Source: CAKSHP01 sp045636325
GTDB lineage: Bacteria > Bacillota > Clostridia > UBA1381 > UMGS1253
Assembly: GCA_045636325.1 (NCBI GenBank)
Contig: JAZTXH010000014.1
Location: 62,001-126,000 of the forward strand
Direction of reading: 5' to 3'
DNA: 64,000 nucleotides
Shown: piece by piece, positions 1 through 8,409 of the stretch
Layout: every line of letters starts with the position of its first letter
Numbering within the stretch: position 1 is the first letter of the stretch
Position numbers and translations under genes: made by a program
Notes under the pieces: generated by a model
What the model was told of the DNA's origin: nothing
The model's input: only the letters and a program-made list of their open reading frames with translations
Databases searched by the model: none

Positions 1-918
1 TACCCATTTTACAGTGTCCACATCTGCTAATCCATCAGTTGCTGCTATTGCCGCCATATAATTTTCCACATTATGCATTCCCGGTATTCTTATACATGAT
101 ATATCAAGAAATTTTTTTCCGTCCTTACAAATAAAGCCATCTCTAATGCATATTCCTTTATCCAAAGGAGTATTTCTTGAAAACATTGTTACACTGCCAT
201 TTGCTTGCGAAGCCATATTAAATGTAATTTCATTATCAAAATTAACAATAAGTTTGTCATCATTTGACTGATATCTGTAAATGTTCTTTTTTGCATCTAT
301 ATATTCATCCATGCTCTTATGCATATCAAGATGATTAGGAGACAAATTTGTAACCACAGACACATTCGCAGAAGCCTTCATTGTATGAAGCTGGAAACTG
401 CTGAGTTCAAGCACTGCTATATCGTTTTCATTTATATTTTCTATCTCACCTATCAAAGGATTTCCTATATTTCCGCCAAGCCATACTTTATACCCTTGTT
501 TTTTCAATATTTCTGAAACAAGTGTTGTAGTAGTTGTTTTTCCATCACTTCCGGTAACCGCAATTATTCTGCAGGGACATAACGCAAAAAACACTTCCAT
601 CTCAGACGTTACAATACTTCCATTATTTCTTGCTTCAACCAAAGGCTTGATATCAAATCTCATACCCGGTGTTTTAAATATTACTTCACCCGAAAGCTCA
701 TCAAGATAATTTTCCCCAAAGTTATATGTAATATCATATCCATTCAAAGCATCAATTTCATTCTGAAGCTCTTCTTTATGTCTTTTATCACAAGCTGTAA
801 CTATCGCTCCATTGGTGCAAAGGAATTTTATAAGTGGTACATTACTGACACCTATGCCTATTACAGTAACCTTTTTATTCTTCAAACTTTTTTTGTATAA
901 CTTCAGTTTTTGCTCCAT
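1..918 (-). CDS. murD: UDP-N-acetylmuramoyl-L-alanine--D-glutamate ligase (MurD), 5' part
   Basis: Cytosolic ATP-dependent ligase that adds D-glutamate to UDP-MurNAc-L-Ala in peptidoglycan precursor synthesis. About 306 codons are present; the reading frame is open to the window edge, so the C-terminal third of a usual 450-residue protein is missing. Visible in order: an N-terminal Rossmann-like segment (VTVIGIGVSN), the ATP P-loop TGSDGKTTTT, the GNIGNP motif, ELSSFQL and LSPNHLDMH, the last three being typical of MurD rather than MurC, MurE or MurF. The ATG at 918 follows an ACGGAG ribosome site. The gene reads off the left edge of the window, away from spoIIE. Identification is firm within the Mur ligase family. 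Confidence 0.93.
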   Translation of the reverse strand, partial: MEQKLKLYKKSLKNKKVTVIGIGVSNVPLIKFLCTNGAIVTACDKRHKEELQNEIDALNGYDITYNFGENYLDELSGEVIFKTPGMRFDIKPLVEARNNGSIVTSEMEVFFALCPCRIIAVTGSDGKTTTTTLVSEILKKQGYKVWLGGNIGNPLIGEIENINENDIAVLELSSFQLHTMKASANVSVVTNLSPNHLDMHKSMDEYIDAKKNIYRYQSNDDKLIVNFDNEITFNMASQANGSVTMFSRNTPLDKGICIRDGFICKDGKKFLDISCIRIPGMHNVENYMAAIAATDGLADVDTVKWV

Positions 919-1030
919 TGTTATCTCCGTTCCGTCGCATTTGCAACATATATTTATTAAATAAATTTATACACTATATTATTATCCAAATAATCAAAAA
1001 AGTCAATAGAAAATTCATCTTTTTGAAAAA

Positions 1031-1064
1031 ACTGAAGCACGAAAAAAGTTTTTTCGTGCTTCAG
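1031..1064. terminator. Bidirectional intrinsic terminator
   Basis: A near-perfect hairpin with arms ACTGAAGCACGAAAAA and its complement, flanked by T-runs on both sides. On the minus strand it sits just after the stop of the small membrane-protein gene at 1091, which it should terminate. Confidence 0.85.
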
Positions 1065-1090
1065 TTTTTCTTTTTTCAGTTATTTATTAT

Positions 1091-1297
1091 TCAGATAAAA
1101 AATATTTTTAAAACTATCGCAAAAACCAATCCGACAAACAATGTTAAAAGCACAAAAATATTTCGCCTTGCTTTATTCCTTCTTTTTTTTATAAATGTCT
1201 CACTAAGACATTTAAAATATCGTTCTTCATATTCTTCAACAACTTTTTGTGCCTGTGAAATAATATCAAATTCTTCATTCTTGTGTTTACCGGTCAT
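1091..1297 (-). CDS. Small single-span membrane protein, function unknown
   Basis: A 68-residue protein not recognised as a member of a named family. The first half is charged and helical (residues 1-40, rich in Glu and Lys); residues about 42-66 form one hydrophobic membrane segment preceded by KKRRNKARR, so the positive-inside rule puts the N-terminus in the cytoplasm. The ATG at 1297 is preferred over an upstream in-frame start at 1345 because AGGAGG lies 8 bases before it. It is downstream of spoIIE on the same strand with a 68-base gap and is followed by a strong terminator, so it is probably the last gene of the spoIIE transcript. A sporulation role is only a guess from position. Confidence 0.6.
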   Translation of the reverse strand: MTGKHKNEEFDIISQAQKVVEEYEERYFKCLSETFIKKRRNKARRNIFVLLTLFVGLVFAIVLKIFFI

Positions 1298-1365
1298 CAA
1301 CAATCCTCCTGAGATTCTTTTGTGTATATTATTTCCCTTTGGCAACTAAGATATACAAAAAGCAT

Positions 1366-3711
1366 TTATAAATTTTCCATAAGTTTAAACACAATTACAC
1401 TCATATCATCTTTAATTTTTCCATGGTTTCTTATAATTGCTTCCTTTAATATTACTTCACATATTTCATCGCATTTTTTCTTTCTGAGTTCATTTGCACA
1501 CTGATTAATCCATTCAAATCCCTTATTGATGTCACACATCCCGTCACTGAACATAATTATCAAATCGTCTTTACTAAGTTTTTTTACAACACTCTCAGCT
1601 TCAACAATATTTAGAATTCCAATAGGGAGATTTGGTTTAAAAATAACCTCAGTAATGTCTTTTCTTACTAATAGCGATGGCATAGCACCAATCTTAACAA
1701 ATTCTGCCTCTCCATTTGTTAAGTTTATTAATGCCATATCTACAGTTGCAAACACTTCATCACCTGCAGTCAATGCCGTATTTACGGTTTTTACTGCTGC
1801 TATAGGTGAATATCCCGTGCTTATTAATTCTTTTAACATAAAATTTGTCTTATTACTTTTCACAGAAGCAGCATTACCTGAACCCATTCCGTCACTTATA
1901 GCCATAAAAAACTTGCTGTTTGACATATTAACTTTAATAATACTGTCTCCATTGGCTTCTTTATTATTCTTTCTTACGGTTGCAGATGCGCACATGGGAA
2001 AATATCTGTAAATAGGCTCTAAGATAACCGTGTTTTCATCTGTGCTTTTAACAAAGTTCATATTAGTATCAAGTACTTCCGATACTATTTGAAGTATATT
2101 TTTTTTCATACTTTCATATTTTTCATCAACAAACTTTATTCTGACATTAAAAGAATCTCTGTTCACCTCCCTTATACAAATATCTATTACTTCAAGACCT
2201 GCATTTGACAGTTTATTTAAAATCTTTTTCTCTCTTTTGCTTTCATATCCGCTTTCACCTGACAACTCAGAAGAAATTTCTGTATGAAGCTTTTCCAGAA
2301 TATTGGAAAATTCCTTATACTGTGCTGAAATTGCGCATCTTGAATCAAAAATTTGTCTTCTCCATAAGTCATTTGTCCTTTTCAAGCTAAAATAATGATT
2401 TATACTATTTGAAAACTCGGAAAACTTTATACATTTTTCCTGAAATCTTTCTTCAAAAACACCTGATACATATGTGCTTTCAGGCACATTTTCAAATTCC
2501 GTACGTTCAAGCATTTTTTGTGTAGTGTTTTTTTGTTTTTCCCAACATATATTTTTCATTCCGCATTTCGCGCAAACATTTCCTATCGCATGATTTACCG
2601 CTTTTTGTATTTGTTGTTTATCTGACAGTATATTCTTTTCATTCATCGAAATCGACTGCGATAGTTTATCATAACTTGAAATCAGGTTTTTAAGTCTCAA
2701 TGATATGTATTCTTTTGCCTTTTTCATATAAATTACATCATCTGGTTCAAGCATAATACCATCAGTAAACATACGTATTTTTTCAAACACTTTTTTAGGC
2801 AACGCCACAAAAATACAGCTTCCCAAAATCATGTTTAACAAATTAGCCGTATCAATAAAGCTTGAAGATGACAAAAATCCTGCACACGAGCCCGACAGCA
2901 AAAATCCTGCACATACCCCCGCCTTTCCCATGTTTTTCAAACATCCGGCTACAAATCCGCAAAGGGCATAAACTCCAACAATATTCATTATATTCTCTTT
3001 TCCCAAGGCACACACAATGCCGGCTATCACACCTCCGCATGCCCCTAATGTACTTCCTCTGTTCATAGCAAGTATCATAACTATAACACTGCACATAATT
3101 TCACACAAATTAAAATATCCTATATTAACCGTTCTGCCCAGACCGGATAAAGAGAGCGCAATAACAAATGTCAGGCTGAGAATCTGTTCATTTGAAATAT
3201 ACGAAAAAAACTTTTTATTATTTATGTAATTTGCCGCAGGGGTGAATATTAAAACAAAAAATCCACACACAAAGCTTTCAAGTGCTAACATTAATAAATC
3301 ATATGTTAACATGTACCCCGCAAGAGAAAAAACAAAACCCGAACAAAAAAGCAATCCACCTGCAAATACTGAATCTTTATAAGTTTTTTCATTTTTTATA
3401 AAAGATTTAAGAACAGAAAAAACTGTCATTGCAGTTATGTATTTTAAAGCTTGCAAATCCTGCCTTACAGTAAGAATTCCCAAGCATGCACCAATATACA
3501 TAAAAATATTTTTTTTGATTTTTCCCGATGCAAAAAAAGATACTCCAAACGGACTCATTGAACTTACAATTACAACTCTTGACATCAAAAATGAAACTAT
3601 TCCTACAATAATTTCATCAATACTTATTTTGGGTATATTAATTTCTTTTTTTATTTCTTTTTCGGATATCTTCGTCATTCTTTTATATGACGGAATTTCA
3701 ACATTTGCCAT
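1366..3711 (-). CDS. spoIIE: Stage II sporulation protein E (SpoIIE), PP2C-type phosphatase
   Basis: Membrane serine phosphatase that dephosphorylates the anti-anti-sigma factor SpoIIAA, releasing SigF in the forespore, and that also acts at the asymmetric septum. The 781-residue product (B. subtilis SpoIIE is about 827) has a block of roughly ten hydrophobic segments (residues about 35-310), a central helical region with a CxxC pair (CAKCGMKNIC), and a C-terminal PPM/PP2C domain from about residue 570 with the metal-binding motif SDGMGSGNA (Asp607) and a second FSDGMCD motif near the end. The ATG at 3711 is chosen because AAAGGAG lies 7 bases upstream; an in-frame start at 3747 overlaps the promoter -10 and is rejected. 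The promoter resembles Spo0A-dependent spoIIE promoters (separate entry). Confidence 0.95.
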   Translation of the reverse strand: MANVEIPSYKRMTKISEKEIKKEINIPKISIDEIIVGIVSFLMSRVVIVSSMSPFGVSFFASGKIKKNIFMYIGACLGILTVRQDLQALKYITAMTVFSVLKSFIKNEKTYKDSVFAGGLLFCSGFVFSLAGYMLTYDLLMLALESFVCGFFVLIFTPAANYINNKKFFSYISNEQILSLTFVIALSLSGLGRTVNIGYFNLCEIMCSVIVMILAMNRGSTLGACGGVIAGIVCALGKENIMNIVGVYALCGFVAGCLKNMGKAGVCAGFLLSGSCAGFLSSSSFIDTANLLNMILGSCIFVALPKKVFEKIRMFTDGIMLEPDDVIYMKKAKEYISLRLKNLISSYDKLSQSISMNEKNILSDKQQIQKAVNHAIGNVCAKCGMKNICWEKQKNTTQKMLERTEFENVPESTYVSGVFEERFQEKCIKFSEFSNSINHYFSLKRTNDLWRRQIFDSRCAISAQYKEFSNILEKLHTEISSELSGESGYESKREKKILNKLSNAGLEVIDICIREVNRDSFNVRIKFVDEKYESMKKNILQIVSEVLDTNMNFVKSTDENTVILEPIYRYFPMCASATVRKNNKEANGDSIIKVNMSNSKFFMAISDGMGSGNAASVKSNKTNFMLKELISTGYSPIAAVKTVNTALTAGDEVFATVDMALINLTNGEAEFVKIGAMPSLLVRKDITEVIFKPNLPIGILNIVEAESVVKKLSKDDLIIMFSDGMCDINKGFEWINQCANELRKKKCDEICEVILKEAIIRNHGKIKDDMSVIVFKLMENL

Positions 3712-3746
3712 ACCAATTCTCCTTTTTTCTTTAGTCAGGTACAACA

Positions 3747-3779
3747 ATTATACAGTATAAAACATAAATTTAATGTAAA
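3747..3779 (-). promoter_or_regulatory. spoIIE promoter with 21-bp spacer (Spo0A-type)
   Basis: On the minus strand TTTACA (3779-3774) and TATAAT (3752-3747) are separated by 21 bp. No good -35 is seen at 17 bp. The B. subtilis spoIIE and spoIIG promoters are known for similarly long spacers and activation by phosphorylated Spo0A. A TGACGAT element, one mismatch from the 0A-box core TGNCGAA, lies 26 bp upstream at 3811-3805. Confidence 0.6.
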
Positions 3780-3861
3780 AAAATGTTTTATAATTAATTT
3801 ATTCATCGTCATATAAAATCATAAAAGTATTTTTTTTTACATAATGCAATCAAAAAACAAA

Positions 3862-3899
3862 AAAGGTCAAATTTCTTTGTCGAAACCTGACCTTTTGAC
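3862..3899 (-). terminator. Terminator of the CLC gene
   Basis: On the minus strand AAAGGTCA and TGACCTTT arms, extended inward by TTTC/GAAA pairing, are followed by TTTTTTG. It begins at the stop codon of the CLC gene. The loop region carries the heptamer TGTCGAA on the plus strand (3878-3884), a perfect Spo0A-box core. Confidence 0.8.
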
Positions 3900-5129
3900 T
3901 TATCTTGTAAATATATTGATTTTTTCTGCTTCTGTTTTTGAATAAACAATCTTCTGACTTTTATATAAACCAAAATATCCGGAAGAAACATAACTTACCG
4001 CGCAAACAAGTGCAAAGTATAAAAGATTTCCGCTACCAAACAACTCTGCCCCTAATAAAATTGATGCAACAGGACAGTTAGTGATACCGCAAAACATTGC
4101 ACACATTCCAAGCGCCGCAGCAACCGCCATATCAATTCCTAAAACTACAGACAAAGTTGCACCTAAGGTTGCCCCGATAAAAAATGCCGGAACAATTTCA
4201 CCGCCTTTAAAACCAGCAGTTATTGTTACAACAGTAAATATAAGTTTAAGTATAAAAGCTTCGTATTTCACATTGCCTTTAAGAGCATCTTCTATAACAT
4301 TCATACCTGCACCATTGTAATCTCTTATACCAACCAACAGTGTAAGCAAAATTAATATAACAGAACCAACCACAGTTCTTATATATGGATTTGTAAATAT
4401 TTTTTCACCATAATATTCACAAGTCTTTATACTTACACAAAACAAAATACTTACAACAGCTACCATCACAGCAATGATAACCACTTTGCCAAGCATGACC
4501 AAATCATTCGCAGGAAGACTCACTATTCTGTATGCTAAAACTTCATTTCCCATCAAAACAGTCACAACATATCCAAACACTGCCGATATAAGAGCAGGCA
4601 AAAGCTCATAATATCTGCTTTTTCCTACAGAAACAACTTCATATGCAAATATCGCTGCTGTAACCGGAGTAGTAAAAATTGCAGAAAACGCACCACTCAT
4701 ACCGCAGATAATTATCGTGCTCATATTTTCTTTTTTTAATTTAAAACATTTTCCAATTTGCGATGCTATACTTCCGCCAAGCTGCAATGCTGCCCCTTCT
4801 CTGCCTGCACTACCTCCAAGCAAATGAGTAATAAATGCAGAAACAAATATAAAAGGAGCCAATAATGGTGATACATTTTTCCTCATTCTCACACTTTCAA
4901 ATACCGCGTTGGTGGTAAGAGGAGTTTTTGAAAAGCTATACAAAAAAGTTATTATCACACCGCCAACCGGCAAAAGATAAATAAACCAGTCATATTTAAT
5001 TCTTGTATGTGTTGCAAATTCAATTACTTTGTGAAACAATCCCCCTGCAATTCCAGTTGCAACGCCTACCAATATAGCCATCAAATTCCATACAATAACA
5101 GACTTTACATAGTTTTTAAGCTTAGACAT
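3900..5129 (-). CDS. CLC-family anion/proton antiporter, probably fluoride-type (CLC-F)
   Basis: A 409-residue integral membrane protein with the CLC fold: hydrophobic helices throughout, the gating-glutamate motif GREGAALQ (about residues 109-116) and a KGGEIVPAFFIGATLG stretch near residue 310. The usual chloride motif GSGIP is absent; its place is taken by TTNAVFESV, which resembles the Asn-containing motif of fluoride/proton exchangers, and the KGGE-P-FFIG and SGYFGLY motifs also fit that branch. A role in fluoride export is therefore inferred; plain chloride transport is the alternative. The start follows AGGAGGAGG. No cytoplasmic CBS domains are present, as expected for this branch. No fluoride riboswitch core was found in the 210 bases upstream. 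Confidence 0.85.
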   Translation of the reverse strand: MSKLKNYVKSVIVWNLMAILVGVATGIAGGLFHKVIEFATHTRIKYDWFIYLLPVGGVIITFLYSFSKTPLTTNAVFESVRMRKNVSPLLAPFIFVSAFITHLLGGSAGREGAALQLGGSIASQIGKCFKLKKENMSTIIICGMSGAFSAIFTTPVTAAIFAYEVVSVGKSRYYELLPALISAVFGYVVTVLMGNEVLAYRIVSLPANDLVMLGKVVIIAVMVAVVSILFCVSIKTCEYYGEKIFTNPYIRTVVGSVILILLTLLVGIRDYNGAGMNVIEDALKGNVKYEAFILKLIFTVVTITAGFKGGEIVPAFFIGATLGATLSVVLGIDMAVAAALGMCAMFCGITNCPVASILLGAELFGSGNLLYFALVCAVSYVSSGYFGLYKSQKIVYSKTEAEKINIFTR

Positions 5130-5339
5130 ATTTTTTGCCTCCTCCTACAAAAATCCAAACGACATTATATAACAACAAAAGGCAAAAAATCAAGTGTTTT
5201 TTATGTTTTATTCAAATTAAATTCATTGCCTGTCGATTAATATTCTTGTAATTATCCAATTTCAACAAACTGAATTAATAAATGCATTAACATTTCATTA
5301 AATTATTTCTTCAAGCACTTTTGCCATACACATAAATCC

Positions 5340-5543
5340 CTAGTCATTCGTGTGACATCCGTCAACAGTTGAACTGTCACAGCCAAATATATCAAAAAGT
5401 TCTGCAATAATTCTTATAGTTTTAGCATCTGTTTTAAAACGAACTCTGCCGCCTGCATTATTTGCATATAAAGCGTAAATATCAACGCTTACTGTTTTTG
5501 CAACTTTTCCCAGCATTCTGACGAATCTGTCATCTTCACGCAT
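5340..5543 (-). CDS. 67-residue orphan, function unknown
   Basis: A short ORF in a 575-base gap between feoB and the CLC gene. The product is soluble, mixed alpha/beta in character, with no recognised motif and one Cys-containing end (GCDSSTVDGCHTND). The ATG at 5543 is the first in frame, directly downstream of an in-frame TAA, but its ribosome site (GGTG) is weak. The amino-acid composition looks coding-like. The frame continues for 13 sensible codons past the TAG stop at 5342-5340 to a TAA at 5300-5298, which could mean decay of a slightly longer gene or sequence error. It may be a remnant rather than an expressed gene. Confidence 0.4.
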   Translation of the reverse strand: MREDDRFVRMLGKVAKTVSVDIYALYANNAGGRVRFKTDAKTIRIIAELFDIFGCDSSTVDGCHTND

Positions 5544-5704
5544 AACACCATATATTTAAAAAGGCTTCTCAAGTATATTATAATATGCAAATCCTTTCAA
5601 ACGTTTTTACTACTTTAAAATTTTTGTCAATTTTTTCAATATTGCTCATGTTTATTCACCTTTTTTCTCAGCATATCACTACTAGATTAAAAAAGTCAAT
5701 ATAA

Positions 5705-7816
5705 TTAAATCAATTTTCCAAATAAAAATGTAGTTATCATACATAGTATAATCCCTATTATTGTTGGTATCAAAAAACCGATAAATGCCCATTTGAAACT
5801 TCCTGTTTCTTTTTTTAATGTAATAATTGACGTCGAGCACGGCCAGTGCATCAAAGAAAATATCATTACATTAAACGCCGTAAGTAAATTCCACCCGTTT
5901 TCAATAAAAATTTCCTTAAGATACATATAATTATTACATGAAGTTATACTGCCTGAGGATGTATATGCCATTATAATTAATGGTATAACAAGCTCATTTG
6001 CAGGCAGTGCCAGTATAAATGCCAAAAGTATAAATCCGTCTAGTCCCATAAGTTTTGCAAACGGCTCAAGAAATCCTGCCAAAATGTTCATTACAGAAAT
6101 ATTATTTATACTTACATTTGATACTATCCATATAATTGCACCCGCCGGTGCTGCCACACTTATTGCTCTTAACAAAACAAAAACAATTCTGTCAAAAACA
6201 GACCTTACAACAATATTTCTAATTTTTGGTCTTCTGTACGGCGGCATCTCCATAACTACAGACGAGTTTTCACCTTTAAGTAATGTTTTGGAAAGAATTT
6301 TTGAAACACAAAAAGTAACCACAATACTTAAAAGCACAAAGGCAGTCAAAACCATAGCTCCGATTAAAGAACGCATAGGTTCTGCAAACGAAAAAACAAA
6401 AAATATTGTTATAACAGCTATTAAGGTCGGAAATTTTCCATTACAAGGCACAAGACTGTTTGTTAAACTTGCAATCATTCTTTCACGTGGAGAATCAATT
6501 ATTCTGCATCCCGTAATACCTGCCGCATTACATCCAAATCCCATACACATTGTAAGCGCTTGCTTTCCGCATGCCCCACATTTTTTAAAACTTTTATCCA
6601 AGTTAAAAGCTACTCTCGGAAGATATCCGACATCTTCAAGAAATGCAAACATGGGAAAAAATATCGCCATAGGTGGAAACATTACCGAAATAACCCACCC
6701 CGTAACTCTGAAAACACCACATACCAATATGTCACGCAAAGTTTCCGATATATTCAGCCGAATGAAAAAACTCATCAACTTTTCTTCTAAAAAAAACATA
6801 ATCCCACTTAGAAGTTCCGATATTGCATTGGCACCGCTTACAGTAATATAAAACACTAACATTAAAAGCGCAATCATAATCATACGCCCGCTTATTTTTC
6901 CGGTTAGTATTTTATCAGCACGGTTTAAAACCGCTTTATGTGTTTTGATGCACCCTTTACACACCTGCTCACATTTAGTTACAAGCCCTACTGCAACATC
7001 ATCCTGAAATTTAAATCTGTCAATTTTAAATTTTTCTATCTCTTCTTCTATTTCCTCTTTTTCCGACTTAGTAATAAGCTTTCGTTTTATCAAATTTTCC
7101 TTTAAGGTTGAATCACCTTCGATAAATTTCAGTGCAATCCATCTTGAATTAATTTTGCTTTTTTCTTTAATTTTATCTGTAAAGGGCAAAATGCAACTTA
7201 CTGCTTTTTCTATGTATTCCGGATAGTTCACAATTACTTTATCACTAGTTTTGTTGTTAATAGAAACATTTTGTATTTCTTCTAACAAATCTTTAAATCC
7301 TTTTTTCTCAAGTGCGCATGTTTTAATTATCTTCACACCTAATCGTCTTGAAATTTCATCTGTATCTATTTCAATTTTTTTCTTTTTGGCTTCATCAATA
7401 AGATTTAAACATATAACTACATTATCTGTTATTTCCATACACTGCAATACCAGATTCATGTTTCGTTCAAAACAAGTAGCATCACAAACTATAACAATAA
7501 CATCACTTTCCGAAAAACATATAAAATCTCTTGCTACCTCCTCTTCTTTAGACCGTGCTATAAGTGAATAAGTTCCCGGTATATCAGCAAAAATATAATT
7601 TTTTCCGTTATATTCACACATTCCATATGCGCTGCACACCGTTTTCCCCGGCCAGTTTCCGGTATGTTGTTTCATTCCTGTGAGTTCATTAAAAATACTG
7701 CTTTTCCCTACGTTAGGATTACCTGCAATCGTTACAAGTTTTGTAAATGCACTTTTACTGATTTCTCCATCGTAATCCAATATCTTTTTCTTTGAAGAAC
7801 GTATGGTAATACCCAT
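5705..7816 (-). CDS. feoB: Ferrous iron transporter FeoB
   Basis: Inner-membrane Fe(II) uptake protein with an N-terminal G-protein domain. The 703-residue product has G1 GNPNVGKSS (residues 32-40), the switch GNWPGKTV, G3 DIPG (78-81) and G4 NLID (138-141), then a helical spacer and a C-terminal membrane region with two Gate-type repeats (SVMFPPMAIFFP and CMGFGCNAAG around residues 370-430). It has a 25-residue extension before the G domain. The start codon abuts the feoA stop, with GAGG 8 bases upstream inside feoA, so translation is probably coupled. Regulation by a metal-sensing repressor is expected but no Fur-like palindrome was seen upstream of feoA. Confidence 0.96.
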   Translation of the reverse strand: MGITIRSSKKKILDYDGEISKSAFTKLVTIAGNPNVGKSSIFNELTGMKQHTGNWPGKTVCSAYGMCEYNGKNYIFADIPGTYSLIARSKEEEVARDFICFSESDVIVIVCDATCFERNMNLVLQCMEITDNVVICLNLIDEAKKKKIEIDTDEISRRLGVKIIKTCALEKKGFKDLLEEIQNVSINNKTSDKVIVNYPEYIEKAVSCILPFTDKIKEKSKINSRWIALKFIEGDSTLKENLIKRKLITKSEKEEIEEEIEKFKIDRFKFQDDVAVGLVTKCEQVCKGCIKTHKAVLNRADKILTGKISGRMIMIALLMLVFYITVSGANAISELLSGIMFFLEEKLMSFFIRLNISETLRDILVCGVFRVTGWVISVMFPPMAIFFPMFAFLEDVGYLPRVAFNLDKSFKKCGACGKQALTMCMGFGCNAAGITGCRIIDSPRERMIASLTNSLVPCNGKFPTLIAVITIFFVFSFAEPMRSLIGAMVLTAFVLLSIVVTFCVSKILSKTLLKGENSSVVMEMPPYRRPKIRNIVVRSVFDRIVFVLLRAISVAAPAGAIIWIVSNVSINNISVMNILAGFLEPFAKLMGLDGFILLAFILALPANELVIPLIIMAYTSSGSITSCNNYMYLKEIFIENGWNLLTAFNVMIFSLMHWPCSTSIITLKKETGSFKWAFIGFLIPTIIGIILCMITTFLFGKLI

Positions 7817-8053
7817 TTATATTTCCTCACTTTCAATATATATTTCTTTAGCATCGCTATTGCGTATTGCAACAAGCGTATTTTTTATCCTATATGCCTT
7901 TGGATCCCCTGAAGGACTAATTAATACACATTCTACCTTAGTTTTTCCTACAAGTCCCATATCCATAAGACGCCTTTTTATGTTTTTTTCACAATTTATA
8001 CTTTTTACATATCCACTCTGTCCTGGTTTCATATTTGCCATAGTATGATACAT
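7817..8053 (-). CDS. feoA: Ferrous iron transport accessory protein FeoA
   Basis: A 78-residue SH3-like cytosolic protein that partners FeoB in Fe(II) uptake. It shows the family pattern: a KPGQSGYV start strand, a KRRLMDMGL helix motif, a VxCVLxSPSGDPKAYRI core, and a final VAIRNSDAKEI strand. ATG at 8053 is preceded by GGAG at 8 bases. It is the first gene of a two-gene feoAB operon read away from the divergent tRNA-Pro gene. Confidence 0.93.
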   Translation of the reverse strand: MYHTMANMKPGQSGYVKSINCEKNIKRRLMDMGLVGKTKVECVLISPSGDPKAYRIKNTLVAIRNSDAKEIYIESEEI

Positions 8054-8193
8054 AACCTCAACTCCAAATTTTAATTTCCCGATTTTATAATATGACAGTA
8101 AAAAAAGAACTGTGAATTTTAGCAGATTTATTTAATAATTTATAAAAATTTGACAACTACAGAAATAAAAATTTGACTTTTTAAAAAAATATC

Positions 8194-8222
8194 TTGACAA
8201 TTGCAAAACATTAGTGTATAAT
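8194..8222 (+). promoter_or_regulatory. Consensus SigA promoter of tRNA-Pro
   Basis: TTGACA (8194-8199), 17 bp, TATAAT (8217-8222): a perfect consensus, about 19 bases before the tRNA. Two further TTGAC hexamers lie upstream at 8150 and 8173. Confidence 0.9.
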
Positions 8223-8240
8223 TGTTTGTGTTGTTATTTT

Positions 8241-8317
8241 CGGGATTTAGCGCAGTTTGGTAGCGCACATGGTTTGGGACCATGGGGCCGGGGGTTCGAA
8301 TCCCTCAATCCCGACCA
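8241..8317 (+). tRNA. tRNA-Pro (anticodon TGG)
   Basis: A 77-nt cloverleaf. The acceptor stem pairs CGGGATT with AATCCCG, followed by A and an encoded CCA. The anticodon arm is CATGG-TTTGGGA-CCATG with anticodon TGG at 8275-8277, and the T arm contains GGTTCGAAT. The gene stands alone between a consensus promoter and its own terminator. Confidence 0.97.
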
Positions 8318-8350
8318 AAGTCCTTTTTTATTTAAAGGACTTTTTGTTTT
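8318..8350 (+). terminator. Terminator of tRNA-Pro
   Basis: Hairpin AAGTCCTTT / AAAGGACTT with a 7-base loop, directly followed by a run of T residues, starting one base after the tRNA CCA end. Confidence 0.9.
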
Positions 8351-8360
8351 TTTTAAACAA

Positions 8361-8407
8361 AAAAATGACTGTGAGCAGTTTTTCTATTCAATGCCCACAG
8401 TCATTTT
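8361..8407 (-). terminator. Terminator of the 144-residue protein gene
   Basis: Arms AAAATGACTGTG and CACAGTCATTTT with a 22-base loop, ending at the stop codon of the gene at 8410. On the minus strand it is followed by a long T-run. Confidence 0.8.
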
Positions 8408-8409
8408 AA

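Noticed and set aside
5130..5339. Fluoride riboswitch upstream of the CLC gene
   Set aside because: The conserved GGNGATGGNGTTC core is absent.
6084..6851. 255-codon plus-strand ORF antisense to feoB
   Set aside because: Lies wholly inside feoB, which has all family motifs; no ribosome site and no protein-like features.
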